The notes: generated by a model not told the origin, from the sequence alone. 58,997 nucleotides of DNA from Bacteroidales bacterium (GCA_016285145.1 JAEEQE010000015.1:1-58997), one strand, 5' to 3'. Shown: positions 39,975-48,440, numbered from the stretch's first letter. Translations and numbers: made by a program.

Positions 39975-40547
39975 TTAGTAAATGGTATGGCCAGTGAGCT
40001 TGAGGCAAACCTTGCCTTGATTGTCCTGTGCATAGACCAGACCGATATTTTCAGCAAACCAGTATTCCACTTCTGCGGAAGCCAGTTCCACGGTGAAATG
40101 ATGAACCTTGTTGTAGGTGATGCCGAGAAGATCGTAGGTCTCCAGATATTCGTAAGCCTTGCAGTCGAATTTGCCGTTGGCATCGCATTTCAATACGAGC
40201 GGATCGGCATGCGGGATGGCTACTTTGATGTAGGCAGTGTTGTCTTCAGTGCAGGAGTTGGAGTACACCGTGCATTGAGTACCACCTAATTTGTAGGAGA
40301 TGGCTTCGGAAGAGACTTTCTTTTCTTCGCAGTCGTTCTGATACTCTTCGTAATCGGATACGACAACGGAAAAGACACGGTCATCCGGATTGGTGGCGCG
40401 AAGATCGGTATAGTCCCACTTGGAATCGTTTCCGCCAGGGGCGAACAGGGCTTTTGCCAGAGGGTTGATAGGAGTTACATGGGGCTCTTTGCAGGCACTG
40501 AAACAGAGTGCGATGGCTACGAGGGCCAATACTAATACTTTTTTCAT
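39975..40547 (-). CDS. Hypothetical lipoprotein
   Basis: 190 residues. The signal peptide ends in a lipobox (LCFSAC), so the mature protein is lipid-anchored at C19. The mature chain has five further cysteines (NDCEEKK, GTQCTVYSNSCTED, LKCDANGKFDCKAY, KVCLK), suggesting disulphide bonds, and many acidic and aromatic residues. No domain is recognised. It is the last gene of the minus-strand row beginning with yebC, 67 bases after miaA, with a strong terminator behind it. Its link to tRNA modification is probably only positional. Confidence 0.7.
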   Translation of the reverse strand: MKKVLVLALVAIALCFSACKEPHVTPINPLAKALFAPGGNDSKWDYTDLRATNPDDRVFSVVVSDYEEYQNDCEEKKVSSEAISYKLGGTQCTVYSNSCTEDNTAYIKVAIPHADPLVLKCDANGKFDCKAYEYLETYDLLGITYNKVHHFTVELASAEVEYWFAENIGLVYAQDNQGKVCLKLTGHTIY

Positions 40548-40614
40548 TGTTTGATGTTTTTGATGAATGTAATGATTAATAGAATGTCGTATGTTATGTC
40601 GATTTTGTTACAAT

Positions 40615-41487
40615 TCAGTCGGTCAATAGGATTTCGTTGAAGTCGCGCTTGAACCATGTGAGCTGTCGTTTGGCGTAACGGCGGGTGTGCGTCTTGATGT
40701 CGGCAACGGCATCCTCCAGCGTGCAATTTCCATCCAAGTAGCGGAACAATTCCTTGTATCCAACGGTGTTGAGGGCGTTCAGGTGCCGGTAGGGCAGGAG
40801 TGCCCGCACCTCGTCTAAAAGCCCGTCCTGCATCATCTTGTCCACGCGCCGGTTGATGCGGTCGAAGAGTGCCTCCCGGGGCCTGTTGAGGTAGTTCTTG
40901 TCGATGCGGAACGGTCGTTCGCGTTTGGTCTTGTGCAGGAATTGCGAATAGGGCTTTCCTGTTTGCAGACTCACTTCCACCGCCCTGATCAGGCGCTTGT
41001 GGTCGTTGGGGTTGACGGTTGCGGCGAAGTCGGGGTCCAAGAGCTGTACTTGGGCGTGTAGGGCCTCCAGTCCGTTGTTGAGATAAAGGTTGTTGACGTA
41101 TTGCCGGATGTGCGGGTCGGGGTCGGGGATTTCATCAATGCCTTCGCATACCGCTTGGATATACTGCGGACTTCCGCCCGTCATGATGACGGTGTCGTGT
41201 TTTTCAAAGAGCGTGTCAAGGAGTTTCAGTGCTGCCTGCTCGAACATGGAGACATTGTAGTAGTCGTGGATGGACAGCATTCCGATGAAGTGGTGTTCCG
41301 CGCGGGCCAGCTCCTCGTCGGAGGGGAAGGCCGTACCAATGCGCATCTCACGGTAGAACTGCCGTGAGTCGGCCGACAGGATGGGTGCTCCCAACCGCTG
41401 CGCCAGCGCGATGGTGTATTCGGTCTTGCCCACAGCGGTTGGCCCGCTGATGACCATCAGCGTTTTGTCAGAAGTCGGTGAACTCAT
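40615..41487 (-). CDS. miaA: tRNA dimethylallyltransferase
   Basis: 290 residues. MiaA adds a dimethylallyl group to A37 of tRNAs reading UNN codons. The P-loop is SGPTAVGKT (14-22), followed by SADSRQFYREMRIGTA (39-54) with the catalytic D41 and the tRNA-contacting residues, and TGGSPQYIQAV (about 102-112) in place of the more usual GGTGLYxxA. The C-terminal YAKRQLTWFKRD carries the RQ-x-T-W-F-R/K signature. Its first 20 bases overlap the end of the preceding pRiA4b-like gene, so the two are co-transcribed. Confidence 0.95.
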   Translation of the reverse strand: MSSPTSDKTLMVISGPTAVGKTEYTIALAQRLGAPILSADSRQFYREMRIGTAFPSDEELARAEHHFIGMLSIHDYYNVSMFEQAALKLLDTLFEKHDTVIMTGGSPQYIQAVCEGIDEIPDPDPHIRQYVNNLYLNNGLEALHAQVQLLDPDFAATVNPNDHKRLIRAVEVSLQTGKPYSQFLHKTKRERPFRIDKNYLNRPREALFDRINRRVDKMMQDGLLDEVRALLPYRHLNALNTVGYKELFRYLDGNCTLEDAVADIKTHTRRYAKRQLTWFKRDFNEILLTD

Positions 41488-42067
41488 TCAGGTTGCTGAA
41501 ATCCTCGTCGTTGAAGCCGTTGTCGTCGAACAGGTCGTCGTCTTCGTCGTCTATCTCCTCTTCATAGTCCACATCCTCCGGATTCGGAACGTCGTTGGCC
41601 GTCAGCTGGACGGGCAGCTCCATCGCCTTGTAGGTGCAACGCGGCAGGTCGTCGCCGTTGTCCGTCTGGGCCACCTTCTGCAACTCCAAATAGAAAGTCT
41701 TGGGGTTCATGAAGTCGTACTCGTACAGGATGTGCTGGTGCGGGTCGGAGATGAAGTCCTTGAGGATGGCATCCTTCATGATGAACTTGGGCAGACGCGT
41801 CTTGGTGCTGTACTGGTCCTCGTCATCGTATTCGGGCTCCTCGTTCATCATGTCGTCCTCGTCCGAGGTGTCCAACAAGGTGATCTCCTTCTGCTTGTTC
41901 CACTTTGGATCGCAGATGGAAAAAGCAGCGAATTCGTTGCCTTTCAAACCGATGCATTCGTAGAGCAGATGATGCAGTGACTCGAAATTGTCGGAAGCGG
42001 AGATCTCTACATCGCGTACGAAATCCTCCACTTCATCAAAATAGACTCTGAATTTGTAGTAGTACAT
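41468..42067 (-). CDS. pRiA4b ORF-3-like (PF07929) domain protein
   Basis: 199 residues from the ATG at 42067 (MYYYKFRVYFDEVEDFVRDV), the start of the domain; the longer frame adds only residues from repeat-like DNA. The core YKFRVYFDE ... SLHHLLYECIGLKGNEFAAF fits the plasmid pRiA4b ORF-3-like fold. The last about 40 residues are very acidic (DVDYEEEIDDEDDDLFDD). Function of the domain is unknown; it is not a transposase here. It overlaps miaA by 20 bases and follows yebC by about 115 bases of word-repeat spacer. Confidence 0.8.
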   Translation of the reverse strand: MYYYKFRVYFDEVEDFVRDVEISASDNFESLHHLLYECIGLKGNEFAAFSICDPKWNKQKEITLLDTSDEDDMMNEEPEYDDEDQYSTKTRLPKFIMKDAILKDFISDPHQHILYEYDFMNPKTFYLELQKVAQTDNGDDLPRCTYKAMELPVQLTANDVPNPEDVDYEEEIDDEDDDLFDDNGFNDEDFSNLNEFTDF

Positions 42068-42182
42068 AATGGTTTGATTTTGGGGTTTGTATTTGGTTTT
42101 TGGGGTGTCGGTGATAAGGGGTTGGGTATTGGGTGATGACTGATGGTTAACGTCCAATACCCAAATCCTAAATTCCAACAAT

Positions 42183-42908
42183 CTATTCCTCCTCTACCGG
42201 TTCCTCCATATTGTGATATACATTGGTCACATCCTCGTCCTCGTTGATCTTGTCTAACAAGACGTTGACCTCGGCGCGTTCTTCGTCGTTAAGGGCTTTC
42301 AGTTCCTTGGGAATGCGGTCCATCTTGAAACTCTTGATTTCGTATTTGTTGTCTTCCAGATATTTCTGGATGGGCCCGAAGGATTTGTATTCGGCCATGA
42401 CGATGATCTCCTCGTCGTCGGCATCGATTTCGGCGTCGAAATCCATCATGGAGAGTTCAAACTCCTCGATGTCGATTTCCGGGGTGCGGGCCACGGTGAA
42501 GATGCACTTGTGGTCGAAGAGGAAGTCGAGCATGCCGGAGGTGCCGAGCGAGCCGCCGAACTTGTTGAAGTAGCTGCGCACGTTGGCGACGGTGCGCTGG
42601 TTGTTGTCGGTGGCCGCCTCGATGAGGATGGCGATGCCGTGAGGTCCGCGGCCTTCATAGACCATCTCCTTATAATCGGACTGGTCCTTCTCGAAAGCGC
42701 GCTTGATGGCGCGGTCGATGTTGTCTTTCGGCATGTTCTCGTTTCTCGCCGTCTGGATCAGCAGACGGAGCTTCGAGTTCTGGTCGGGATCGGGACCGCC
42801 GGCCTTGGCGGCCATGGTGATTTCCTTTCCGATGCGAGTGAACGTGCGGGCCAGGTATGCATTGCGTTTAAAGATTCGTGCTTTGCGGTATTCAAAAGCT
42901 CTTCCCAT
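42183..42908 (-). CDS. YebC/PmpR/TACO1-family protein
   Basis: 241 residues, full length. The conserved N-terminus (MGRAFEYRKARIFKRNAYLA) and GGPDPDQNSKLRLLIQTARN, then NMPKDNIDRAIKRAFEKDQ and the glycine-rich YEGRGPHGIAILIE, identify the family. Members act as transcription regulators or as translation factors that relieve ribosome stalling at polyproline; recent work favours a ribosomal role for many. An acidic tail (MEEPVEEE) closes the protein. It is the first gene of the miaA operon, with its own -7 element at 43038. Confidence 0.95.
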   Translation of the reverse strand: MGRAFEYRKARIFKRNAYLARTFTRIGKEITMAAKAGGPDPDQNSKLRLLIQTARNENMPKDNIDRAIKRAFEKDQSDYKEMVYEGRGPHGIAILIEAATDNNQRTVANVRSYFNKFGGSLGTSGMLDFLFDHKCIFTVARTPEIDIEEFELSMMDFDAEIDADDEEIIVMAEYKSFGPIQKYLEDNKYEIKSFKMDRIPKELKALNDEERAEVNVLLDKINEDEDVTNVYHNMEEPVEEE

Positions 42909-43037
42909 TTTTTTTGAGTTTAAAAGTTATAAAGTTACAAATTTACAAAGTGCGAAAGGAGTGAAGATTGAATGGTGATGGGGCTCATTCCCACTTGTCC
43001 TCTCTTCGTCATTTCCCACTTTTTCCATTTCACGCCG

Positions 43038-43045
43038 CAAAAATA
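43038..43045 (-). promoter_or_regulatory. -7 promoter element for the yebC operon
   Basis: TATTTTTG on the minus strand, about 129 bases before the yebC start, giving a long leader. It lies back to back with the promoter at 43112. Confidence 0.55.
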
Positions 43046-43111
43046 CGAAAAAAAGATGTAGCACACACCCATCGTCACACTAAAAAAATTGTCACAAGCC
43101 GAATTTAATTG

Positions 43112-43119
43112 TATTTTTG
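43112..43119 (+). promoter_or_regulatory. -7 promoter element for the ABC permease gene
   Basis: TATTTTTG followed by C, 18 bases before the ATG at 43138. AAGGA stands just before the start codon. Confidence 0.6.
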
Positions 43120-43137
43120 CAGCCCGAACAAAGGACG

Positions 43138-44238
43138 ATGAATCTGTTCAAGAAAAAGAAACAAACGGAATACAAGGCGACATCCCTCACAGCGCTCACC
43201 TGGCAGCGTTTCAAGAAGGAGTGGGAGGGCATGGTGTCGCTTGGCTTCATCCTTTTGGTTACGTTGGTGGCGGTGTTGGGCTATCTCATTACGCCAGACA
43301 GTACGCCGTATTGTAACCACCAGCAGTTGGAAATCGCGTTGCGAAGTCCCGGTTTCACCGTCCGGGAATTGCAGGTGCGTCCGGAACACGACGTGCCTCG
43401 GGTGGGCTTTGTTCGCAAGATGCTTTTCGGGCAGCCGGCACAGTACCGCACCATTCCGGTCAGTGATGTCCGCCTGTCGGAGGATTCCATCTGGGTGCGC
43501 CCGTTAGAGCAGGATGAATGGATGGCCTTCTCCCGTCAGGATGTGGCCCCCCAACCGGTTATTACCAAACGTTTTCTGTTAGGTACCGACCGTTATGGAC
43601 GTGATGTGCTCAGTCAGTTGATGTTAGGCACTCGTGTGAGCCTTTCCGTGGGCTTCCTGTCTATCTTCATCGCTCTTGTCATCGGCATTATCGTGGGAGC
43701 AGTGGCCGGCTATTACCGCGGACGGGTGGATGATGTGCTTATGTTTATAATAAATGTGGTATGGTCTATCCCGACACTGCTGCTTGTCATCGCTATCAGT
43801 TTCGCCCTGGGCAAGGGCTTCTGGCAGATTTTCATTGCCATTGGCCTGACCATGTGGGTGGATATCGCGCGTGTGGTGCGCGGGCAGGTCATCAGCCTCC
43901 GCGAGCAGGAGTTCGTCGAGTCGGGTAGGGCATTGGGATACTCCAATTTACGGATTATCTTCAAGCACATCCTGCCTAATATTACGGGCACGATCATTGT
44001 CATCGCAGCCTCCAATTTCTCTTCCGCTATTCTCACCGAAGCGGGCCTCAGCTTCCTTGGCCTTGGTGTGCAGCCTCCAACTCCTTCGTGGGGCATGATG
44101 ATGAAGGAGAACTATGCCTATATCGTGCTCGACAAGGCATATCTTGCCTTGGTGCCCGGTGCAGCCATCATGTTGCTGGTTCTCTCCTTTATGCTGATTG
44201 GCAGTGCTTTGCGCAATGCAATGGATGTGCGGGGGTGA
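43138..44238 (+). CDS. ABC transporter permease, DppC-like
   Basis: 366 residues from the ATG at 43138. The first transmembrane helix (about 30-50) is followed by an about 90-residue periplasmic insertion, then five more helices. The permease signature for contact with the ATPase is REQEFVESGRALGYSNLRI (EAA loop), and GLSFLGLGVQPPTPSWGMM is typical of DppC/OppC peptide permeases. No DppB, ATPase or binding-protein gene lies nearby, so it must work with partners encoded elsewhere. Peptides are the likely cargo by family. Confidence 0.92.
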   Translation: MNLFKKKKQTEYKATSLTALTWQRFKKEWEGMVSLGFILLVTLVAVLGYLITPDSTPYCNHQQLEIALRSPGFTVRELQVRPEHDVPRVGFVRKMLFGQPAQYRTIPVSDVRLSEDSIWVRPLEQDEWMAFSRQDVAPQPVITKRFLLGTDRYGRDVLSQLMLGTRVSLSVGFLSIFIALVIGIIVGAVAGYYRGRVDDVLMFIINVVWSIPTLLLVIAISFALGKGFWQIFIAIGLTMWVDIARVVRGQVISLREQEFVESGRALGYSNLRIIFKHILPNITGTIIVIAASNFSSAILTEAGLSFLGLGVQPPTPSWGMMMKENYAYIVLDKAYLALVPGAAIMLLVLSFMLIGSALRNAMDVRG

Positions 44239-44394
44239 GGGGTTTAAATAAGTAATTAAGTAACTAAGTTATTAATTATTAAACTAATGGCTAAAATCTA
44301 ATAGTCAACCCCATATCTCAAACTCCAAATCCCCAATCCCCAAACCCTGAAAAAAATTCTCCCTACCGACCGAGTGTGTTTGTTTTTTTTGTTT
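44239..44394. repeat. Intergenic word repeats and AT-rich spacer
   Basis: Short words such as AAGTAATTAAGTAACTAAG and CCAAATCCCCAATCCCCAAA. No gene is visible; the spacer ends at the operator at 44395. Confidence 0.5.
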
Positions 44395-44416
44395 CTTTGC
44401 GGCGCAAAGTACTTTT
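44395..44416. promoter_or_regulatory. Operator A of the CreD regulon
   Basis: CTTTGC, spacer GGC, GCAAAGTACTTTT. The inverted repeat overlaps the -7-like TTTCTTTG and lies 9 bases before the ATG at 44425. It matches operator B at 45387 in 17 of 22 positions, including all of CTTTG and CAAAGTACTTTT. Confidence 0.72.
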
Positions 44417-44424
44417 AAGATTAT

Positions 44425-45066
44425 ATGAAAGAGAAAGAGGTCATTCAGACATTGGACGATATTCGCGATATGATGTCGAAGTCGTCACGTTTTCAAGCAG
44501 TTAGTGGTGTTTCTATCATTGTCGTCGGCGTTTATGCCTGCATAGCCAGCATACTCGGCTACTTGTTCATCGGTGCGCCCGACATGCTGCCCTTCCTATC
44601 CGGCAGGCAAGATGTTTTCCAACTTAACACCCCTTATCGCATACGTTTGGCTTGCTTGTTGGCGGTGGGTCTGTTTGTGTTGTCGCTGGCCACCGTGATC
44701 CTGATGGCCTACGCCAAGGCCCGTCGCCATGATCTTCGCTTTGTGGCTGACAAAAGGATGCTTCAGATGGCTTTCAATTTCCTTCTGCCGCTTGCGGTGG
44801 GCGGTCTCCTATGCATGGCTCTCATTCTGCAGGGCCACTATGGATTGACCTCCTCCATCATGCTTCTTTTCTATGGCCTGGCTTTAGTCAATTGCCAGCA
44901 TTACACCTATCCTGTTTTGCGCTTCCTCGGGTATGCTGAGATTCTGCTTGGCATCATTGACTGCTTCTCCATCCATTACGCTTTGCTTTTCTGGTTTATC
45001 GGCTTTGGCTTGCTGCATATCTTGTTCGGCATATTTTATATCACTAAATACGATAAGGTGAAATGA
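44425..45066 (+). CDS. Six-helix hypothetical membrane protein of the CreD regulon
   Basis: 213 residues. A short cytoplasmic N-terminus (KEKEVIQTLDDIRDMMSKSS) is followed by about six hydrophobic segments (near 25-48, 75-97, 110-132, 135-155, 160-180, 183-205). No enzyme motif is visible. It ends with ATGA overlapping the winged-helix regulator gene by 4 bases. Similar membrane protein/winged-helix/CreD sets occur in other Bacteroidetes. It may sense envelope state for the regulator or merely share its control; that is inference. Confidence 0.75.
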   Translation: MKEKEVIQTLDDIRDMMSKSSRFQAVSGVSIIVVGVYACIASILGYLFIGAPDMLPFLSGRQDVFQLNTPYRIRLACLLAVGLFVLSLATVILMAYAKARRHDLRFVADKRMLQMAFNFLLPLAVGGLLCMALILQGHYGLTSSIMLLFYGLALVNCQHYTYPVLRFLGYAEILLGIIDCFSIHYALLFWFIGFGLLHILFGIFYITKYDKVK

Positions 45067-45362
45067 TTGCGGGTTTGGATGGTTTGAACAAGGCTTTTGA
45101 AAGCAAAGCACGTCTGGGCATCATGTCCGTGCTCGTGGCTAACGAGTTTGTGGATTTCACTACGCTTAAGGAATTACTGCAACTCACCGACGGGAATTTA
45201 GCCAGTCATACCCGAAGTCTCGAGGATCTGGGCTACATACGTTGCGAGAAATCCTTTGTGGGACGGAAACCCAACACCCGTTTCTATGCCACGGAAGCCG
45301 GTCGCACCGCTTTTGCCGACCATATCGCGGCATTGGAATCTTTTTTGAAAAACCAGAAATAG
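45063..45362 (+). CDS. Winged-helix transcriptional regulator (HTH_34-like)
   Basis: 99 residues. The winged helix-turn-helix is clear: LGIMSVLVANEFVDFTTLKE, then LLQLTDGNLASHTRSLEDLG with the recognition helix about 43-59, and the wing YIRCEKSFVGRKPNTRFYA. No ligand domain is attached. Translation is coupled to the membrane protein gene. The protein most likely binds the two matching operators, one before its own operon and one before creD, and so autoregulates and controls creD. Confidence 0.88.
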   Translation: MIAGLDGLNKAFESKARLGIMSVLVANEFVDFTTLKELLQLTDGNLASHTRSLEDLGYIRCEKSFVGRKPNTRFYATEAGRTAFADHIAALESFLKNQK

Positions 45363-45386
45363 ATTTGAATTTTTTTTATTTATACA

Positions 45387-45408
45387 CTTTGTAATACAAA
45401 GTACTTTT
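45387..45408. promoter_or_regulatory. Operator B of the CreD regulon
   Basis: CTTTGT, spacer AAT, ACAAAGTACTTTT; with one more base the arms read ACTTTGT and ACAAAGT. It lies 28 bases before creD and overlaps the likely -7 region (TATACACTTTG). Confidence 0.75.
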
Positions 45409-45435
45409 TAATTATTAATCTTAAAAACAACAAAA

Positions 45436-46773
45436 ATGATGAATGAAGAAAACAATGTGATGAATGGTTCGACGGTCACAACCCCCATGCCGTCGGGATT
45501 GCCGGAAATGAAGACGAAACCGGCATCCGGAAAGTCGAAACTCTGGCTGAAACTGCTGCTGATTGTCGTAATCAGTCTGGGATTGTTGATTCCCCAGCAG
45601 ATGATGCTGCATTTGGTGAACGAACGGAACGATACGCTACGGGAGGCCGAGCGGGAGGTGGGCGGCAAGTGGAGCGGCTCGCAGCGCATTGCGGGCCCGG
45701 TGATTTGCATCCCGCCCCTGAAGAAAGACGGCAACAGCCTGTACATTCTGCCCGAGAACCTCTCGGTGCGGGGCGATGTGCAAGTGCAGACCCTGAAGAG
45801 AGGCATCTTCGACATCACGGTGTTCGCCGCACCGTTAGACATCCAGGGTGAGTTTGTATATCCTGATGAACTCTCTTCGTATGCATTGAACAAGTATGAT
45901 CTGACGCGGGCGCACCTTCTGGTCGGTGTACGCGACTTGCACGGCCTGACGGAGAATGTGACCCTGCAATGGGGTAATAACTCGTATCCGATGAAGTCGG
46001 ATAGGGAAGCCGGGTTGGGTTCTGTGCTCCGTTGTCCTGTGGATATGAAACCGATTTGGGACGGGCAGAAGGTTTCCTTCTCGCTCAAGTTGCATCTGAA
46101 AGGTTCCGAAGAACTCTATTTCGTCCCGGTGGGCAATTCGAACACGGTAACTCTGACCTCCAATTGCGCCACGCCGAGCTTCGACGGCAGTTATTTGCCG
46201 GTGAAACGCGAGGTGAGCGAGAAGGGCTTCACGGCTTCGTGGAAGGTATTGGCGTTGAACCGCGATTTCTCGCAGGTGGTCATTGATTGGGGCAACTCCG
46301 TTCGCGAGTCGGCTTTCGGGGTGAACATGAAGGTGCCCGTGGAGCAGTACCAGCAGACCACCCGCGCGGTGAAGTACGCTTTCCTGATCATCGTGCTTAC
46401 CTTTTCGGTGGTGCTGTTTGTGGAAATCCGCAAGGGCAAGCATATCCACCCGGTGCAATACCTGTTGGTGGGACTGGCGCTCATACTTTTCTACACGTTG
46501 CTGTTGTCGTTTTCCGAGCATATCGCCTTCCTGTGGTCGTATGTGATTGCCTCGGTGATGACGGTGGGGCTGATTACGGCCTATATGGCGGCGGTGCTGA
46601 AGATACGCAAGACGGCGTTTGCCATTGGGGCGCTGCTGTCGGCAATATACCTATTTATATATGTCTTGCTGCAATTGGAAAGCTACGCTTTGCTGGTGGG
46701 CAGTGTGGGCCTGTTCGTCATCTTGGGCTTGGCAATGTACGCATCGCAGAAGGTGAACTGGTATCAGGAGTAG
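45436..46773 (+). CDS. creD: CreD-family inner-membrane protein
   Basis: 445 residues. A first transmembrane helix (about 36-55, LWLKLLLIVVISLGLLIPQQ) leads to a periplasmic domain (REVGGKWSGSQRIAGPVICI, the CreD signature; about 60-310) and then five or six helices at the C-terminal end (about 315-440). CreD is called a cell-envelope integrity protein; in Enterobacteria it is controlled by CreBC, in this lineage by the neighbouring winged-helix gene. Its role is not well defined. A strong terminator follows. Confidence 0.92.
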   Translation: MMNEENNVMNGSTVTTPMPSGLPEMKTKPASGKSKLWLKLLLIVVISLGLLIPQQMMLHLVNERNDTLREAEREVGGKWSGSQRIAGPVICIPPLKKDGNSLYILPENLSVRGDVQVQTLKRGIFDITVFAAPLDIQGEFVYPDELSSYALNKYDLTRAHLLVGVRDLHGLTENVTLQWGNNSYPMKSDREAGLGSVLRCPVDMKPIWDGQKVSFSLKLHLKGSEELYFVPVGNSNTVTLTSNCATPSFDGSYLPVKREVSEKGFTASWKVLALNRDFSQVVIDWGNSVRESAFGVNMKVPVEQYQQTTRAVKYAFLIIVLTFSVVLFVEIRKGKHIHPVQYLLVGLALILFYTLLLSFSEHIAFLWSYVIASVMTVGLITAYMAAVLKIRKTAFAIGALLSAIYLFIYVLLQLESYALLVGSVGLFVILGLAMYASQKVNWYQE

Positions 46774-46793
46774 ATTCCTGAATGGATTGTTGA

Positions 46794-46825
46794 AGGCTGG
46801 CCCTGATTCGGGGCCGGCCTTTTTT
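46794..46825 (+). terminator. Intrinsic terminator after creD
   Basis: 10-bp GC stem (AGGCTGGCCC with GGGCCGGCCT, one G-T pair), loop of 7 bases, then a run of Ts. Confidence 0.9.
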
Positions 46826-46876
46826 AAACTTTCCCCTTCCCGTCATATCTACACGCGCCGTTCGCAAATATTTTTG

Positions 46877-46884
46877 TATTTTTG
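46877..46884 (+). promoter_or_regulatory. -7 promoter element for the FKBP gene
   Basis: TATTTTTG followed by C, 36 bases before the ATG at 46921. Confidence 0.62.
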
Positions 46885-46920
46885 CGGCCGTTTAGAATTA
46901 AACAATAAATCCATACGACA

Positions 46921-47619
46921 ATGAAGAAAGTATTAACCATCGGATTGTGCCTGTTGTTTGTAGGTGGCACATTTACCGTAAAATCCCAAGAAGAGATGAC
47001 GAAAGATCAGAAAACCAGTTACGCTATCGGTGTCAATTTCGGTACGCAGGTGAAAAATGACGAAGTCCCATTGGTAATGGACGACTTCATAAAGGGTGTT
47101 CGCGATGGCATGGCCGGCGAGAACAAGTTCACAGACCAGCAGATGCAGGAGATTTTCATGCAGTTCCAGCAGGATATGCAGGCCAAGCAGCAGGCCAAAC
47201 AGGCCCAGCAGGCCAGCAAGGCAGTAGAGGAAAAGGCCAAAGGACAGAAATTCTTAGAGGAAAACAAGAAAGATCCTAACGTGAAGGTCACGGCTTCCGG
47301 CCTCCAGTACAAAGTAATCACCGATGGCAAGGGTGAGAAACCCTCCGCCACGAGCAAGGTGACGGTGAAATACACCGGCAAGCTCATCGACGGTACGGTG
47401 TTCGACTCCACGGACAAGAACAACAATGGCGAGCCCATCTCCTTCGGTCTCAACCAGGTGATTCGCGGGTGGACCGAAGGCTTGCAGCTGATGTCCCCCG
47501 GCTCTAAGTACATCTTCTACATCCCCTCCGACCTCGCTTACGGCGACCAGGGTGCCGGCAATCTTATCCCCGGCGGCGCGACGCTGATTTTCGAAATCGA
47601 ATTGATTAGTTTTGAATAA
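46921..47619 (+). CDS. FKBP-type peptidyl-prolyl cis-trans isomerase (Mip/FkpA-like)
   Basis: 232 residues with a signal peptide (MKKVLTIGLCLLFVGGTFTV; cleavage near KSQ). An N-terminal helical dimerisation domain (about 25-110) includes a glutamine- and lysine-rich stretch of the form QAKQQAKQAQQ. The FKBP domain (about 125-232) shows VKYTGKLIDGTVFDSTD, VIRGWTEGLQLMSPGSKYIF, YIPSDLAYGDQGAG and IPGGATLIFEIELI. It should help fold periplasmic or outer-membrane proteins by turning prolyl bonds. A stem-loop follows at 47625. Confidence 0.95.
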   Translation: MKKVLTIGLCLLFVGGTFTVKSQEEMTKDQKTSYAIGVNFGTQVKNDEVPLVMDDFIKGVRDGMAGENKFTDQQMQEIFMQFQQDMQAKQQAKQAQQASKAVEEKAKGQKFLEENKKDPNVKVTASGLQYKVITDGKGEKPSATSKVTVKYTGKLIDGTVFDSTDKNNNGEPISFGLNQVIRGWTEGLQLMSPGSKYIFYIPSDLAYGDQGAGNLIPGGATLIFEIELISFE

Positions 47620-47624
47620 CACAG

Positions 47625-47649
47625 AAGGGTAGGTGAGCGCCTACCCTTT
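47625..47649 (+). terminator. Stem-loop after the FKBP gene, weak terminator
   Basis: AAGGGTAGG pairs with CCTACCCTT around a 6-base loop; only a short T run follows, so termination may be partial. Confidence 0.55.
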
Positions 47650-47663
47650 ATTATACCCTAAAC

Positions 47664-48383
47664 ATGAATATGATGAAAAAGATATGCGCCTTGTTGTGCT
47701 TCCTGTTCTGTGTCGGCCTGCTGACGGCCCAGGTGGAGCAGGACTGCGGCGCGGTGGATTGTCCGGGCCGCTGCGGCCGCTTCATTGACCAAAACGGCGA
47801 CGGCTTCTGCGACAGGGGAAGACTCTCCTCGCAAATGAACACGGTGACGGAGGAGGTGACGCCTGTTGCGGCAGAGGAACATTCTCCGACTCCCGCGCAT
47901 CATGTGACGGCAACAAAGCCTGATTACCCGTCGGCGGCATCCCCGGCCACCAAGAAAGAAGAGGCGGCTGTTGTGGAAAATGAAGCGTTCGAACCGCTCG
48001 ATCCCATCGTCGAGGATGACTTCTCGCCTTCGGCACCCGTGGATCTTCCCAAGGAGAAGAAACCGTACGACCTGATATGGATTTCCGTCGTTACGCTGGG
48101 CTTATATGCCCTCACGTTTGTTTTGGTGAAAACGGGCCGCATGAAGCTGGCTACCCACCGCAAAATCTGGAACTTCCTCTTGCTGATCACCTTCCTGGTC
48201 TCGTGTCTGTTTGGATTCTTCCTGGTTATTCAGATCAACTATCACATTGCCTGGAATGCACTTGCCACCATCCGCTACTATCATGTGCAGTTCGGCATCG
48301 CCATGACGATTGTGGCGGTGCTGCATGTCTTGTGGCACATACCCTATTTCAAGACCTATTTCAAGAAAAAAAAGGACGAATAG
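47664..48383 (+). CDS. Membrane protein with Cys-rich motif and DUF4405-like C-terminal domain
   Basis: 239 residues. A signal sequence (about 1-22) is followed by a short motif DCGAVDCPGRCGRFID and NGDGFCD, in which three or more Cys and a D-x-N-x-D-G loop could bind a metal or Ca2+. A linker of about 80 residues rich in P, E and A leads to three transmembrane helices (about 137-157, 170-192, 205-222). The helices contain several His (THRKIWN, INYHIAWN, YYHVQFG, VLHVLWHIPYF) like haem-binding DUF4405/cytochrome b561-type proteins. A redox role at the membrane is plausible. It is transcribed behind the FKBP gene or weakly coupled to it. Confidence 0.72.
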   Translation: MNMMKKICALLCFLFCVGLLTAQVEQDCGAVDCPGRCGRFIDQNGDGFCDRGRLSSQMNTVTEEVTPVAAEEHSPTPAHHVTATKPDYPSAASPATKKEEAAVVENEAFEPLDPIVEDDFSPSAPVDLPKEKKPYDLIWISVVTLGLYALTFVLVKTGRMKLATHRKIWNFLLLITFLVSCLFGFFLVIQINYHIAWNALATIRYYHVQFGIAMTIVAVLHVLWHIPYFKTYFKKKKDE

Positions 48384-48408
48384 ATTCAGAAAGGTCGAAT
48401 AGATTCAT

Positions 48409-48439
48409 CGGGAGGGATTTTTTCTCTCCCGTTTTTTTT
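48409..48439 (+). terminator. Intrinsic terminator before parC
   Basis: CGGGAG pairs with CTCCCG; eight Ts follow and run directly into the -7 element of parC. Confidence 0.82.
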
Positions 48440-48440
48440 G

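Noticed and set aside
41468-42067. Transposon gene because of the pRiA4b ORF-3/IS1096-like label
   Set aside because: The domain is widespread in chromosomal proteins; no inverted repeats or transposase surround it, and it overlaps miaA in a housekeeping operon.
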